Source: Candidatus Neomarinimicrobiota bacterium
GTDB lineage: Bacteria > Fidelibacterota > Marinisomatia > Marinisomatales > TCS55
Direction: 5' to 3'
Length of the DNA stretch: 7,598 nucleotides
Assembly (NCBI GenBank): GCA_018651745.1
Contig: JABIDL010000034.1
Coordinates: 1 to 7,598 of the forward strand
Shown: positions 1 through 7,598 of the stretch, piece by piece
Position numbering within the stretch: the first letter of the stretch is position 1
Layout of the letters: each line of letters begins with the position of its first letter
Notes under the pieces: model-generated
Databases searched by the model: none
Seen by the model: the letters and a program-made list of their open reading frames with translations, nothing else
Told to the model about the DNA's origin: nothing
Made by a program: the position numbers and the translations under genes

Positions 1-131
1 CTAAATATCGTGGAATCCATAAAAATGCGTTCTATTTTCATTTGAAAGAAAGTGAGTTTAGGTTCAATTACAGGCATGAAAATATCTACCAAAAACTACT
101 CGAAAACTTTCGAAATAAAACGCTAAACTAG
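1..131 (+). CDS. IS1595-family (ISXO2-like) transposase, C-terminal fragment
   Basis: This is the end of a gene that starts before the window. Reading codons from base 3 gives 42 residues, beginning KYRGIHKNAFYFHLKESEFR and ending RNKTLN before a TAG at 129-131. The pattern (K/R)(Y/F)RGIHK..FY.HLKE.EFRFN.R closely resembles the C-terminal end of ISXO2/IS1595-type DDE transposases, where the conserved catalytic Glu/Asn region lies near the end. The catalytic DD residues would be upstream, outside the window, so whether the enzyme is intact cannot be judged. The reading frame is open to its natural-looking stop and shows no internal disruption. The assignment rests on recognition of this short tail only, but the motif is distinctive. 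Confidence 0.85.
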   Translation, partial: KYRGIHKNAFYFHLKESEFRFNYRHENIYQKLLENFRNKTLN

Positions 132-140
132 TCATGACCC
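129..140 (+). mobile_element. Probable right end (terminal inverted repeat) of the IS1595-like element
   Basis: The bases TAGTCATGACCC overlap the transposase stop codon. Read inward on the minus strand they start GGGTCATGAC, a plausible insertion-sequence tip, and IS1595-type elements often end only a few bases after the transposase gene. The stretch contains the 8-bp palindrome GTCATGAC (131-138). If this is the boundary, the next 8 bases, ATAAAATA (141-148), would be one copy of the 8-bp target duplication typical of the family, which also fits an AT-rich target. The left end is outside the window, so neither the inverted repeat nor the duplication can be confirmed here. Confidence 0.45.
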
Positions 141-182
141 ATAAAATAATTAACAACTAATAAATCTTTTATTGTCTATAAC

Positions 183-210
183 TTCAACCATTATTTTTAG
201 AAAATATAGT
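183..210 (+). promoter_or_regulatory. Possible weak sigma70-like promoter for the export operon
   Basis: In the AT-rich leader, TATAGT (205-210) resembles a -10 box, and TTCAAC (183-188) lies 16 bp upstream as a poor -35 box (three of six consensus positions). An alternative TTGTCT at 172-177 is too far from this -10 box. Since the operon genes downstream have almost no gaps, its main promoter should lie between the transposase end and base 227 or further upstream. AT-rich DNA gives such matches by chance, so this is a weak call. Confidence 0.25.
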
Positions 211-213
211 TAA

Positions 214-219
214 AGGAAG
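214..219 (+). promoter_or_regulatory. Ribosome binding site of the Yip1-domain gene
   Basis: AGGAAG sits 8 nt before the ATG at 228, a good Shine-Dalgarno match at normal spacing. It supports that start and shows that at least the first gene of the operon uses a classical ribosome binding site. Confidence 0.65.
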
Positions 220-227
220 AAAATATC

Positions 228-932
228 ATGTTTGCCATATTTATTAACGTCATCACCGCGCCCGGGGAAACATTTGAAACCATCATAAATAAATTCAATT
301 GGAAACAGGCATTAGTTCCCGTTGGTGTTTTAATGGGTTTAGCCATGATCACCGGTTTTATTCTTCAAGATTTAATTGCAGATTTGCAATGGGAACAAAT
401 TCAAAAAAGTATTGAAGGAAATGCGAAAATATCCGAAGAACAAAAAGAAACAATTCTTTCTAGCCAGTACAACCGAGTTTATTCAACATCCATTTTTAAT
501 TATTTAAGTATTGCAATTACCTGGCCTTTGCGTATTTCGCTTTGGTCCCTGTTTGCCATGCTTGCAGCTAATTTGTTCTTAGGAGGTGGAAAAAAATATA
601 GTGAAATGTTTACCCTCAGTGCATTTGCTTATATGCCATCGGTGATTGAATACATTACGATTACGCCCATTCAATATATTTCAGAGAATATGATGATTTT
701 TACCGGTTTGGGTGCATTGGGAATCGGCGAGCCGGGCGATTTTATGAATAGTTTTCTTGCAGGCATGGATATTTTCGCGTTTTGGCGAGTCTTCCTGACC
801 GCAGTTGGGATTGGAATTCTCTATCATAAATCAACCAAAACAGCGTTAACGGTCATGACAGGTTTGTGGATATTTGGTTTATTATTTCTTTCCGGATTTG
901 GATCAGTAATGTCCAGCATGATTGGAAAATGA
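228..932 (+). CDS. Yip1-domain integral membrane protein
   Basis: A 234-residue membrane protein resembling the Yip1 domain family. The N-terminus (NVITAPGETFETIINK, about residues 7-22) matches the usual short amphipathic 'P..TF..I' lead-in. It is followed by about five hydrophobic segments near residues 27-50, 92-118, 128-150, 180-199 and 205-228. The region between the first two (about 51-90) is polar and charged and could be a small soluble loop. There is no signal peptide other than the first membrane segment and no catalytic motif. Bacterial Yip1-domain proteins are mostly uncharacterised; eukaryotic relatives act in vesicle traffic. As first gene of the operon, abutting the TolC-type gene, it may be an accessory inner-membrane factor for the exporter, but that is inference. 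The start is supported by AGGAAG at 214-219. The family call is fairly secure, the role is not. Confidence 0.75.
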   Translation: MFAIFINVITAPGETFETIINKFNWKQALVPVGVLMGLAMITGFILQDLIADLQWEQIQKSIEGNAKISEEQKETILSSQYNRVYSTSIFNYLSIAITWPLRISLWSLFAMLAANLFLGGGKKYSEMFTLSAFAYMPSVIEYITITPIQYISENMMIFTGLGALGIGEPGDFMNSFLAGMDIFAFWRVFLTAVGIGILYHKSTKTALTVMTGLWIFGLLFLSGFGSVMSSMIGK

Positions 933-2258
933 ATGAATAGAACTATTCTAAATTGTTTTTTATTTCTGTTATCGATAACGATTGGATTCAGCCAAACGTA
1001 TTCTCTAGACGATGCAATTGAAATAGCTCTTAAAAATAAAGAAGTATTAAAAACATCTGCCATGGATGTACACTCAGCCGAACAAGATGTAAAAGGATCG
1101 TATAGCGGCATTTTGCCATCCATCCGCTTTTCGGGGGGCGTGAGCGAATCCCAATTCCCTCCACAAACCGGCGGATATAATTCTGAAACCGGAGAATTGA
1201 CCTTGGGTACCATAAGCCGTCAAACTAGCGCTTCTTCTACCATTTCTCTATCTCAAAATGTATATGACGGAGGTGTATGGTGGAACACAATTCGTCAGGC
1301 AAAAAACAGTTTTCGTATTGCTGAAGAATTTGACCGTCAGATAAAAACCAATATTATACGAAATGTACATACCTCCTATTTTAATTATTTAAAAGCTTCT
1401 CAGCTGTTAGATGTAGCAAGGTCAAATCTTATGAGTTCGCAACAACAGTTAGCATTGGCAAAACAAAAATATGAGCTGGGAGCTGAGAAAAAAACAGATC
1501 TATTAAAAGCAGAAGTTCGATTTGGCCAAGCCAGAGTGGATGTAATCAATAATGATGCTAATCTTCAAAATGCATATCGTACATTGAAAAATGAAATGGG
1601 ACTCAACGGGAAAGAACAAGACTTTTTTGTAGAAGAAATTGAAATTCCGATGGATAGTATTCCTGATTATGAAACCGGATTTGAGCTTATTCAAAATTTC
1701 AACCCGAGTGTCAAAGCTAAGCAGTATCAAATTACCGGTGCGGAACTGAGTGTAAAACTTTCAAAAGGTTCTCGGCTACCTTCAATTAATGCCAATGCTA
1801 CATACTCGGGAAGTGCCGATAATTTCGGAGATGCACTTTCCAATAACTTTAACGATCAAAACCGTTTCAATGTCGGTCTATCAATTTCCATTCCTCTTTT
1901 TTCCGGGAATAGTATTAACACTCAAATTCAAAAATCAAAAATTGCTGTTAATAAACAAGAATCTGAATATTTAACACAGCTTCAAGATTTATCGGTCCAA
2001 CTTAGCAGTGTTTTGGATCAACTGAATAATTATCAAGAAATTATCCCAATCAACGAAACGGTACTTGAATCTGCCGAAGAAGATTTGAAACTTGCTCAAA
2101 TGAAGTACACGCAAGGATCCACCATCATTTTAGAGGTTTTGGATGCGCAGACATCTGTGGTGCGAGCAAGATCATCCCTAATTAGCTCAAAATATGACGC
2201 ATATATCACACAAGCGAATTTGAAAGCTCTTTTGGGTACACTTAACGATAAACAATAA
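933..2258 (+). CDS. TolC-family outer-membrane efflux protein
   Basis: A 441-residue outer-membrane channel, the exit duct of a tripartite exporter. Residues 1-20 are a signal peptide (MNR, a hydrophobic core, then a GFSQ cleavage zone); there is no lipobox cysteine, so it is not a lipoprotein. The mature protein starts with the typical [14 protein letters not shown]. Two OEP repeats are visible: [11 protein letters not shown] (61-71) matches [12 protein letters not shown] (282-293), [10 protein letters not shown] (105-114) matches [10 protein letters not shown] (317-326), and the helical motif [18 protein letters not shown] (178-195) matches [19 protein letters not shown] (390-408). These strand and long-helix elements build the beta-barrel and periplasmic alpha-barrel of TolC trimers. 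Length is normal for the family. The ATG follows the preceding TGA directly (TGAATG) with only a weak Shine-Dalgarno sequence, suggesting translational coupling. The neighbouring adaptor and ABC genes make it the dedicated channel for that pump. Confidence 0.93.
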   Translation: MNRTILNCFLFLLSITIGFSQTYSLDDAIEIALKNKEVLKTSAMDVHSAEQDVKGSYSGILPSIRFSGGVSESQFPPQTGGYNSETGELTLGTISRQTSASSTISLSQNVYDGGVWWNTIRQAKNSFRIAEEFDRQIKTNIIRNVHTSYFNYLKASQLLDVARSNLMSSQQQLALAKQKYELGAEKKTDLLKAEVRFGQARVDVINNDANLQNAYRTLKNEMGLNGKEQDFFVEEIEIPMDSIPDYETGFELIQNFNPSVKAKQYQITGAELSVKLSKGSRLPSINANATYSGSADNFGDALSNNFNDQNRFNVGLSISIPLFSGNSINTQIQKSKIAVNKQESEYLTQLQDLSVQLSSVLDQLNNYQEIIPINETVLESAEEDLKLAQMKYTQGSTIILEVLDAQTSVVRARSSLISSKYDAYITQANLKALLGTLNDKQ

Positions 2259-2261
2259 TTT

Positions 2262-2268
2262 AGAGGAG
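2262..2268 (+). promoter_or_regulatory. Strong ribosome binding site fixing the GTG start of the adaptor gene
   Basis: AGAGGAG lies 6 nt before the GTG at 2275 in the 16-nt gap after the TolC-type gene. It is the best Shine-Dalgarno sequence in the window and decides the non-ATG start. Confidence 0.75.
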
Positions 2269-2274
2269 AAAACT

Positions 2275-3630
2275 GTGGCAAAAAAAATATTCACCAAGAA
2301 AAAAAAATGGCTCATTTTTGGCGGAGGCGGCACGTTAGTTGTGATACTGATTGCCATAAGTTTGATGAAAAAGGATGATGATGCAATCAAAGTGGAAACG
2401 GAAACTATAGTCAGACAAACGATCATTCATAAAGTTAACGCAAGTGGGAAAATTCAGCCGGAAACTGAAGTGAAAATCAGCGCCACTTCTTCTGCATGGA
2501 TTGATTCCATTACGGCTGAAGAAGGCGATTATGTCAAAAAGGGTCAACATTTAATTACACTAGATCGAAAACAATTATTGTCAAATTACAATGCCGCAAC
2601 CTCTTCTGTTCGATCCGCCAATGCACGGCTAAAACAAGAATTAGCCAGTAGGAAGCGGGTGGAAAATATGTATGAACAAAATTTGGCCTCAGACCAAGAA
2701 TTAGAAGCGGTTCAAGCATCGTACGAAATAGCAAACAGCTCATTGGCGCAAGCAAAATCCAGTCTTGAATCACGAGAAGATGATTTGAATAAAGCTCGAA
2801 TTGTATCACCTCAAGATGGAATTGTTACCGCGGTAAATAAAGAAGTGGGTGAAATGGCGGTGGGCGGGATGTTTCAAGCAGAAGTACTCATGATAATTGC
2901 TGACTTGAATCGAATGGAAGTCATTGTAGATGTGAATGAAAATGATGTTGTTTCTGTATCTCAAGGTGATACAACGGAAATTGAAATTGATGCTTTTCAA
3001 GATACCCTTTTTTACGGTGTTGTCAGCGAAATTGCTCACATGGCTCAAACATCTTCAGTAGGATCTGCCGAACAGGTAACTAATTTTGAGGTGAAAATCC
3101 GCATGATTCAAGTTCCGGATGGAATTCGCCCCGGAATGAGTGCAACTGCTAACATCATTACCGATAAAAAAGACAATGTTTTAACTGTTCCCATTCAAAG
3201 TTTAACAGTACGCCCCGAAGGATCAGAAAATATGAGGTTTGAAAAAAACAAGGGTTCAGACAAAAATGATGAATCAAAGAGACAAAAAGCTAAAAAAATG
3301 GAAGAATTGGTATTTATTGTTGCAGAAAAACCCGAGGGTGTTCTTAGAAATGGAACCGTGTCGGAAATGGATGAAAAATTACTGAAAAAAATCAAAATTA
3401 GTAAGGACGAGAAAGTAGTTCATATCCGACCTGTACATGTGGGGATTTCTTCCGAAACCCATTACGAAGTGCTAAGCGGCATCGATGAAGGCGAAGAAAT
3501 TGTTACAGGAAGTTATCGCGCTATCAGCAAGGATTTATCTCATAATAAAGTGGTGAAAACCGGGGATAATGAAAAGAACGATAAAAGTGGTTTCAGCATT
3601 AAAATCGGTTCAAACAAATCCGGTGATTAA
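2275..3630 (+). CDS. MacA/HlyD-type periplasmic adaptor (membrane fusion protein)
   Basis: A 451-residue adaptor linking the inner-membrane ABC transporter to the TolC-type channel. A lysine-rich N-terminus is followed by one membrane anchor (about 13-30), giving an N-in, periplasmic protein. Order of domains: first half of the lipoyl domain (about 58-98, with [15 protein letters not shown]), alpha-helical hairpin (about 100-172, alanine-, serine- and glutamate-rich), second lipoyl half (173-208, [19 protein letters not shown]), beta-barrel (about 213-297, [16 protein letters not shown] and [11 protein letters not shown]), then a membrane-proximal domain ([13 protein letters not shown] at 302-314; VHVGI and [11 protein letters not shown] at 387-412). 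E. coli MacA has 371 residues. Much of the excess is a lysine/glutamate-rich insertion at about 315-385 inside the membrane-proximal domain, plus a polar tail after 425. Start is GTG with AGAGGAG 6 nt upstream. The family is secure; MacA rather than another ABC-linked adaptor is supported by the MacB-like partners downstream. Confidence 0.92.
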   Translation: MAKKIFTKKKKWLIFGGGGTLVVILIAISLMKKDDDAIKVETETIVRQTIIHKVNASGKIQPETEVKISATSSAWIDSITAEEGDYVKKGQHLITLDRKQLLSNYNAATSSVRSANARLKQELASRKRVENMYEQNLASDQELEAVQASYEIANSSLAQAKSSLESREDDLNKARIVSPQDGIVTAVNKEVGEMAVGGMFQAEVLMIIADLNRMEVIVDVNENDVVSVSQGDTTEIEIDAFQDTLFYGVVSEIAHMAQTSSVGSAEQVTNFEVKIRMIQVPDGIRPGMSATANIITDKKDNVLTVPIQSLTVRPEGSENMRFEKNKGSDKNDESKRQKAKKMEELVFIVAEKPEGVLRNGTVSEMDEKLLKKIKISKDEKVVHIRPVHVGISSETHYEVLSGIDEGEEIVTGSYRAISKDLSHNKVVKTGDNEKNDKSGFSIKIGSNKSGD

Positions 3631-3647
3631 ACTGAATTATTATTATT

Positions 3648-4355
3648 GTGCCTGATCTCATTTATTTAAAAGAAATTAAACGCCATTATGATGTAGGCGG
3701 AGAAGTGGTTCGTGCATTAGATGGTATTGATCTCACCATCAATCATAATGAATATATTTCAATTATGGGACCTTCAGGTTCCGGAAAATCAACGCTCATG
3801 AACATGATTGGCTGTTTAGATTCTCCCACAGAAGGCATTTATGAATTTGAGGGCGAACTCGTCCATGAAATGGATGATAATCAATTGGCTTCGATTCGAA
3901 ACCGAAAAATTGGGTTTGTATTTCAAACGTTTAATTTACTACCCAAAGCCACTGCCCTTCGCAATGTGGAAGTTCCACTTATATATGCAAACATTCCCAA
4001 AAATGATCGGATTGAAAAAGCGAAAACATCACTGATTGCCGTTGGATTAGAAGAACGCATGCATCATAAACCTAATGAGCTTTCCGGTGGACAACGTCAG
4101 CGTGTAGCCATTGCAAGAGCATTGGTAAATGATCCATCTATCATTTTAGCAGATGAACCAACCGGGAATTTGGATTCAAAGAGTGGTGTGGAAATCATGA
4201 AGATATTAGATAAACTGCATTCTTCCGGAAATACAATCATCTTGGTAACTCATGAAGAATACATCGCAGACCATGCTGATAGAACCATACACCTTTTCGA
4301 TGGAAAAATTAAAGAGGACATTACAACAGCGAAAAATAAAAGAGTGTTCTCTTGA
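3648..4355 (+). CDS. MacB/LolD-type ABC transporter ATP-binding protein
   Basis: A 235-residue cytoplasmic ATPase that powers the exporter. All nucleotide-binding motifs are present: Walker [10 protein letters not shown] (41-49), Q-loop glutamine 93 in VFQTFNLLP, signature LSGGQ (145-149), Walker B IILADEP with catalytic glutamate 170, D-loop NLDS (174-177) and switch histidine 202 in VTHEE. The text [12 protein letters not shown] and [10 protein letters not shown] is typical of the LolD/MacB/FtsE group (type VII ABC systems). Length is that of a stand-alone ATPase; in E. coli MacB the same domain is fused to the permease. The GTG start (3648) is 17 nt after the adaptor stop, with no recognisable Shine-Dalgarno sequence in the AT-rich gap. 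It is chosen because [14 protein letters not shown] fits the family N-terminus and no better start exists upstream. The end overlaps the next gene by 4 nt. Confidence 0.94.
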   Translation: MPDLIYLKEIKRHYDVGGEVVRALDGIDLTINHNEYISIMGPSGSGKSTLMNMIGCLDSPTEGIYEFEGELVHEMDDNQLASIRNRKIGFVFQTFNLLPKATALRNVEVPLIYANIPKNDRIEKAKTSLIAVGLEERMHHKPNELSGGQRQRVAIARALVNDPSIILADEPTGNLDSKSGVEIMKILDKLHSSGNTIILVTHEEYIADHADRTIHLFDGKIKEDITTAKNKRVFS

Positions 4356-5569
4356 TTTCACTCTTTTGGGAAAATCTTCGCATATCGCTTAGTTCTATCT
4401 TCGGAAATAAATCTCGATCCATTTTAACAGCGTTGGGAATTATTATTGGTGTTTTATCCGTGACTCTGATGGGGACACTCATATCCGGTTTGGATCGAAC
4501 ATTTGAAAAGAGTATGTCTTTCCTTGGTAGAGATGTATTAATTGTAAGCCGTATGGATTGGTTCGGCGGAGACATGGATTGGTGGGAATTGAGAAATCGT
4601 CCCCGTATTAAAGAAGAATATGTTGAAAAACTCAGAGCAAAATCAAAATATATATCTGCAGTTGCTCCCATATCTGAACGAGGTGGAAGTATTATTCGAG
4701 GAGATAAACGAATTGACACTCGATTCTTTGGTACTACGCCCGAATATATGGCAACAAATGAATCTGCTGATGTAACAAACGGACGATATTTTACTGACGG
4801 AGAAAATAGGTCAGGAACTCGCGTGATGGTGATTGGTAGAGATGTAGCAGATGGCTTATTCCCAGATGAAGATCCAATCGATAAGTATGTCAAAATAGGA
4901 TCTCATAAATTTCGAGTTATCGGAGTGTTGAAAAAGCAGGGAAAATTTATGGGTTTGTTTAGTCTAGATAACCAAGCTGTTTTACCGTATGGAACCTATC
5001 AGCGACTATTCGCTCGTCGAGGTTGGATGAGCGTTCGAATTAAATTAAACACCGAAAATTATGATGAAGCGAAAGAAGAAATTTATGGAATTATGCGTCA
5101 GATCCGCGCTTTAAAACCTCAAGAAAAGGATGATTTTGCAATAAACCAGTCCGCCACTATGGAAGCACAATACAAAACAATTAAGTTGGCGATTGGCGGA
5201 ACGGGGCTATTTATTACAGCCCTTTCTCTCATCGTTGGCGGAATAGGCATTATGAATATCATGTTTGTATCGGTCAAAGAACGAACGCGGGAAATTGGCG
5301 TTCGAAAAGCATTGGGAGCTACACAGTCAATGATTCTAGGACAATTCCTCATGGAGGCAGTGCTAATATGTCTTATTGCGGGATTGCTTGGAATGGGATT
5401 AGCCGGAGGCCTGAGTCTTCTAATTAATCAATTTTTCCCTTCATCGATGCCTATTGGATTAGCGATTGGATCCATTATGTTGAGCGTCATTATCGGCATT
5501 GTTTCTGGACTGGTTCCATCCTACCAAGCCGCTCGATTAGACCCAATTGATGCACTTCGGTACGAATGA
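4352..5569 (+). CDS. MacB/FtsX-type ABC transporter permease (first of two paralogues)
   Basis: A 405-residue inner-membrane permease with the four-helix MacB layout: helix 1 (about 24-46) after [15 protein letters not shown], a large periplasmic domain (about 47-275), helix 2 (about 279-303), helix 3 (about 329-358) and helix 4 (about 367-388). The FtsX-domain hallmark [20 protein letters not shown] (296-315) and the end [17 protein letters not shown] are classic. In this family ATP-driven dimerisation moves the periplasmic domains and pushes substrate into the TolC channel, rather than passing it across the membrane. The start is TTG, overlapping the ATPase stop (TTGA), with a partial AGAG 7 nt upstream; no ATG or GTG lies in frame near a sensible N-terminus. 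ATPase plus this permease total 640 residues, close to the 648 of fused E. coli MacB. The periplasmic domain begins with a tryptophan- and aspartate-rich stretch ([12 protein letters not shown], 69-80). Confidence 0.92.
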   Translation: MISLFWENLRISLSSIFGNKSRSILTALGIIIGVLSVTLMGTLISGLDRTFEKSMSFLGRDVLIVSRMDWFGGDMDWWELRNRPRIKEEYVEKLRAKSKYISAVAPISERGGSIIRGDKRIDTRFFGTTPEYMATNESADVTNGRYFTDGENRSGTRVMVIGRDVADGLFPDEDPIDKYVKIGSHKFRVIGVLKKQGKFMGLFSLDNQAVLPYGTYQRLFARRGWMSVRIKLNTENYDEAKEEIYGIMRQIRALKPQEKDDFAINQSATMEAQYKTIKLAIGGTGLFITALSLIVGGIGIMNIMFVSVKERTREIGVRKALGATQSMILGQFLMEAVLICLIAGLLGMGLAGGLSLLINQFFPSSMPIGLAIGSIMLSVIIGIVSGLVPSYQAARLDPIDALRYE

Positions 5570-6822
5570 TGGCAAAACAATCCCATTTAATAAATACGGT
5601 TAAAGAAAGTTTTCGGATGGCGATAGAATCCATTCGTCAAAATAAACTACGGTCCATTCTAACTTTGTTGGGAATCAGCATTGGAGTGTTTTCTGTAATT
5701 GGAGTTATGACCGCTATTCGCACATTGGAATCATCAGTGAATTCCCAGTTGGATATTTTTGGCACCAATACATTTATGATTCAAAAATCTCCCGCCATCA
5801 GAATTCATGGTGGAGGAAATGATAAAATTCGAAAACGGAAAAATATTCGATATGCTCATTATGAAGAATTAAAACAACGAGCAAAATTGCCGCTACGTGT
5901 AAGTGTCGTAGATAATTCTCAAGAAAGAAATATACAGTATAAAGATAAACGATTAAAAAAAACGGCAGAATTGTCCGGTGTAGATGAATGGGGATTGCGT
6001 TCTTTTAAAACGTATCTTGCCGATGGACGAAATTTCTTGGAAGACGATATTCGTTTTCATCGAAGCGTAACGATTCTTGGCCCGGATCTAGCAGATATTC
6101 TTTTCCCCTTTGAAGATCCATTAGGAAAAGCTATTCAAATAAAGGGATTAGATTATACGGTCATTGGCGTAACAGAACGAAAGGGGCAGGCATTTGGTCG
6201 AAGTCAGGATTATTTTGTTATGATTCCCATTTCAATTTATATACAGCGTTTCTCTCATAGATGGACTTCTCTTGCCATAAATGTTGAGGCGGAATCCACC
6301 GAAATGTACGAAAAGACTATGGATGAAGTTATTGGACTGATGCGTGTGATTAGAAAGGTGCCACCGGAAGAAGAAAATGATTTTGCAATTATTTCCAATA
6401 AAGAAATGATGGAAACTTTTGCAGGATTTACAAGTGGAATTAAACTTTTTGCCGGCGCTGTGAGCGTGATTGCATTACTCGTAGCCGGAATAGGAATTAT
6501 GAATATTATGCTCGTTTCTGTCACAGAAAGGATAAAAGAGATTGGTATTCGGAAAGCGATCGGTGCCACCAAACGAGACATTCTTACCCAATTTTTAATG
6601 GAAGCTATTTTCCTTAGCCAATTTGGCGGAATTGTTGGCGTTATTTTGGGAATCGCCGGTGGGAATATTGTTGCAATTCTTTTGAAAGTGCCTGCTGTAA
6701 TTCCTTTAGATTGGGCTTTTGTCGGAATGGCAGTATGTTCACTCATTGGGATAGGATTCGGTATTTATCCCGCCTGGCGCGCAGCCAACTTAGATCCGAT
6801 TGAATCTTTAAGATTCGAATAA
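5566..6822 (+). CDS. MacB/FtsX-type ABC transporter permease (second of two paralogues)
   Basis: A 418-residue permease related to the one before it: NKLRSILTLLGISIGVFSVI (26-45) at helix 1, a periplasmic domain (about 54-288) with LFPFEDPLGKAIQI parallel to [14 protein letters not shown] of the partner, then helices near 291-318, 344-372 and 381-401. The hallmark [20 protein letters not shown] (307-326) and the terminal AWRAANLDPIESLRFE are present. Two paralogues next to one ATPase gene suggest a heterodimeric pump, though two homodimers sharing the ATPase are possible. Its early periplasmic stretch is strongly basic (KIRKRKNIR, 87-95), where the partner is acidic and aromatic. The ATG at 5566 overlaps the previous stop (ATGA); a second ATG at 5569 would shorten it by one residue. 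No strong Shine-Dalgarno sequence is visible, so translational coupling is likely. Confidence 0.92.
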   Translation: MMAKQSHLINTVKESFRMAIESIRQNKLRSILTLLGISIGVFSVIGVMTAIRTLESSVNSQLDIFGTNTFMIQKSPAIRIHGGGNDKIRKRKNIRYAHYEELKQRAKLPLRVSVVDNSQERNIQYKDKRLKKTAELSGVDEWGLRSFKTYLADGRNFLEDDIRFHRSVTILGPDLADILFPFEDPLGKAIQIKGLDYTVIGVTERKGQAFGRSQDYFVMIPISIYIQRFSHRWTSLAINVEAESTEMYEKTMDEVIGLMRVIRKVPPEEENDFAIISNKEMMETFAGFTSGIKLFAGAVSVIALLVAGIGIMNIMLVSVTERIKEIGIRKAIGATKRDILTQFLMEAIFLSQFGGIVGVILGIAGGNIVAILLKVPAVIPLDWAFVGMAVCSLIGIGFGIYPAWRAANLDPIESLRFE

Positions 6823-6862
6823 TTCTTTATGTAGTCTATTGACAACAACTTCGACAAATAAA

Positions 6863-7598
6863 ATGCGAAAAGATTTACTGGACATTGCAGAATCCGCAGC
6901 AAAATCAGCTGCCAAACACATCATTGATAACGATCCTTCTTCCATCCGGAAAAAGGGTCCGACAAATCTTGTAACCGAAATTGACACAGAATCAGAAGAC
7001 ATTATATGCGGACTTCTGATGAAAGAAACACCTGATTTCGGAATTCTAGCTGAAGAACGTCCAGAAACTAATATAGATGCAGAATGCAAATGGATAATTG
7101 ATCCACTAGACGGAACGACAAATTTTGTGCATGGATATCCATCGTTCGGCGTTTCGATTGCTTGTATGCAAAATAGTAATCCAATCTTAGGAGTGGTTGT
7201 GGAACTGCCGGCAGAAAATGTGTATTCCGCAATGATTGGAAATGGCGCATATTGTAATGGGGAATCCATTCGTGTTTCTAAAACAGAAACGATTGAAAAT
7301 GGATTATTTGTAACCGGTTTTGGATACGACCATGATAAAGCTTGGGAAGCCAATATGAAGCTGTTTAAGCATTTTACAGATCAATCTCAAGGCGTAAGAA
7401 GGCTCGGTGCCGCATCGGTGGATTTATGCCATGTCGCGAGCGGTAAAGTGGACGGATTTTGGGAATTCGATTTACATCCTTGGGATACAGCAGCTGGAAT
7501 TGTAATTATAAATGAAGCCGGCGGAACTGTGTCTCAAATGGACGACTCACCCTTCAATATTTTCAATCGGAATATTGTAGCGTCCAATGGTATTCTAC
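6863..7598 (+). CDS. Inositol monophosphatase / SuhB-family phosphatase, cut by window end
   Basis: An incomplete gene: 245 residues are visible before the window ends without a stop. The family dephosphorylates myo-inositol phosphates or related sugar and nucleotide phosphates with Mg2+ in the cytoplasm. The metal-site motifs are complete: AEER with glutamate 64, WIIDPLDGTTNF (77-88) with aspartates 80 and 83, and HPWDTAAG with aspartate 208. RRLGAASVDLCHVASGKVDG (179-198) is the usual substrate-side segment. Family members are about 260-270 residues, so only some 15-25 should be missing. The ATG at 6863 fits the family N-terminus (MRKDLLDIAESAAKSAA). It lies 40 nt after the permease stop, with no clear Shine-Dalgarno sequence. 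No terminator separates it from the export operon, so read-through is possible, but the function does not suggest a role in export. SuhB versus plain IMPase or a related phosphatase cannot be decided. Confidence 0.92.
   Translation, partial: MRKDLLDIAESAAKSAAKHIIDNDPSSIRKKGPTNLVTEIDTESEDIICGLLMKETPDFGILAEERPETNIDAECKWIIDPLDGTTNFVHGYPSFGVSIACMQNSNPILGVVVELPAENVYSAMIGNGAYCNGESIRVSKTETIENGLFVTGFGYDHDKAWEANMKLFKHFTDQSQGVRRLGAASVDLCHVASGKVDGFWEFDLHPWDTAAGIVIINEAGGTVSQMDDSPFNIFNRNIVASNGIL

Noticed and set aside
4340-4360. The ATPase/permease junction as a frameshift breaking a once-fused MacB gene.
   Set aside because: The ATPase ends at a normal length, the permease starts at a family-like N-terminus, and a second separate permease follows by the same kind of overlap. 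A natural split gene set explains it better.
4321-4893. A 190-codon minus-strand open frame across the ATPase/permease junction.
   Set aside because: It lies antisense to two genes with clear family motifs. Its translation is serine-, arginine- and proline-rich with no recognisable domain, so it is a shadow frame.
6255-6746. A 163-codon minus-strand open frame inside the second permease, and a 181-codon one (6808-7353) opposite the phosphatase gene.
   Set aside because: Both are antisense to well-supported genes. Their hydrophobic or mixed composition mirrors the sense strand and no family motif is seen.
6813-6820. The palindrome ATTCGAAT at the end of the second permease, as part of a terminator.
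   Set aside because: It is short, AT-rich, lies inside the coding region, has no loop and is not followed by a T-run.
6839-6864. A perfect TTGACA (6839-6844) with TAAAAT (6859-6864) before the phosphatase gene, as a promoter.
   Set aside because: The spacer is only 14 bp and the -10 box overlaps the ATG at 6863, so transcription would begin inside the gene. With a 17-bp spacer there is no -10 box.

Overview
The window looks like part of an AT-rich, Gram-negative (diderm) bacterial genome. It carries one tightly packed, plus-strand operon for a tripartite, MacAB-TolC-like ABC export system. On its left is the tail of an insertion sequence, and on its right is an inositol-monophosphatase-family gene cut by the window edge. 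A TolC-type outer-membrane protein with a signal peptide implies two membranes. Gene style (split MacB, a Yip1-domain gene in front, mixed ATG/GTG/TTG starts) reminds me of the FCB-side or Marinimicrobia-like (Neomarinimicrobiota) genomes. That assignment is an impression and was not tested.

Layout. Bases 1-131 encode the last 42 residues of an IS1595/ISXO2-like transposase, and the probable right end of that element lies at about 129-140. Bases 141-227 are a short AT-rich leader with a good ribosome binding site. The export operon follows: a Yip1-domain membrane protein (228-932), a TolC-family outer-membrane channel (933-2258), a MacA/HlyD-type periplasmic adaptor (2275-3630), a MacB/LolD-type ATPase (3648-4355), and two paralogous MacB/FtsX-type permeases (4352-5569 and 5566-6822). 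Junctions are very tight: abutting stop/start, 16 and 17 nt gaps, and two 4-nt overlaps. After 40 nt a SuhB/IMPase-like gene starts at 6863 and runs off the window.

How it works together (inference from families). The ATPase would drive a permease dimer, probably the two paralogues as a heterodimer. The permeases undergo a periplasmic 'mechanotransmission' movement. The adaptor links them to the TolC-type channel so that a substrate in the periplasm or outer leaflet is expelled across the outer membrane. The substrate cannot be read from sequence; macrolides, peptides, lipids or lipoproteins are all known for relatives. The Yip1 protein is the least explained member. I see no CRISPR array, tRNA, rRNA or clearly new system. 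The most notable features are the split and duplicated permease architecture, the leading Yip1 gene, a large charged insertion in the adaptor, and the insertion sequence ending directly upstream of the operon.
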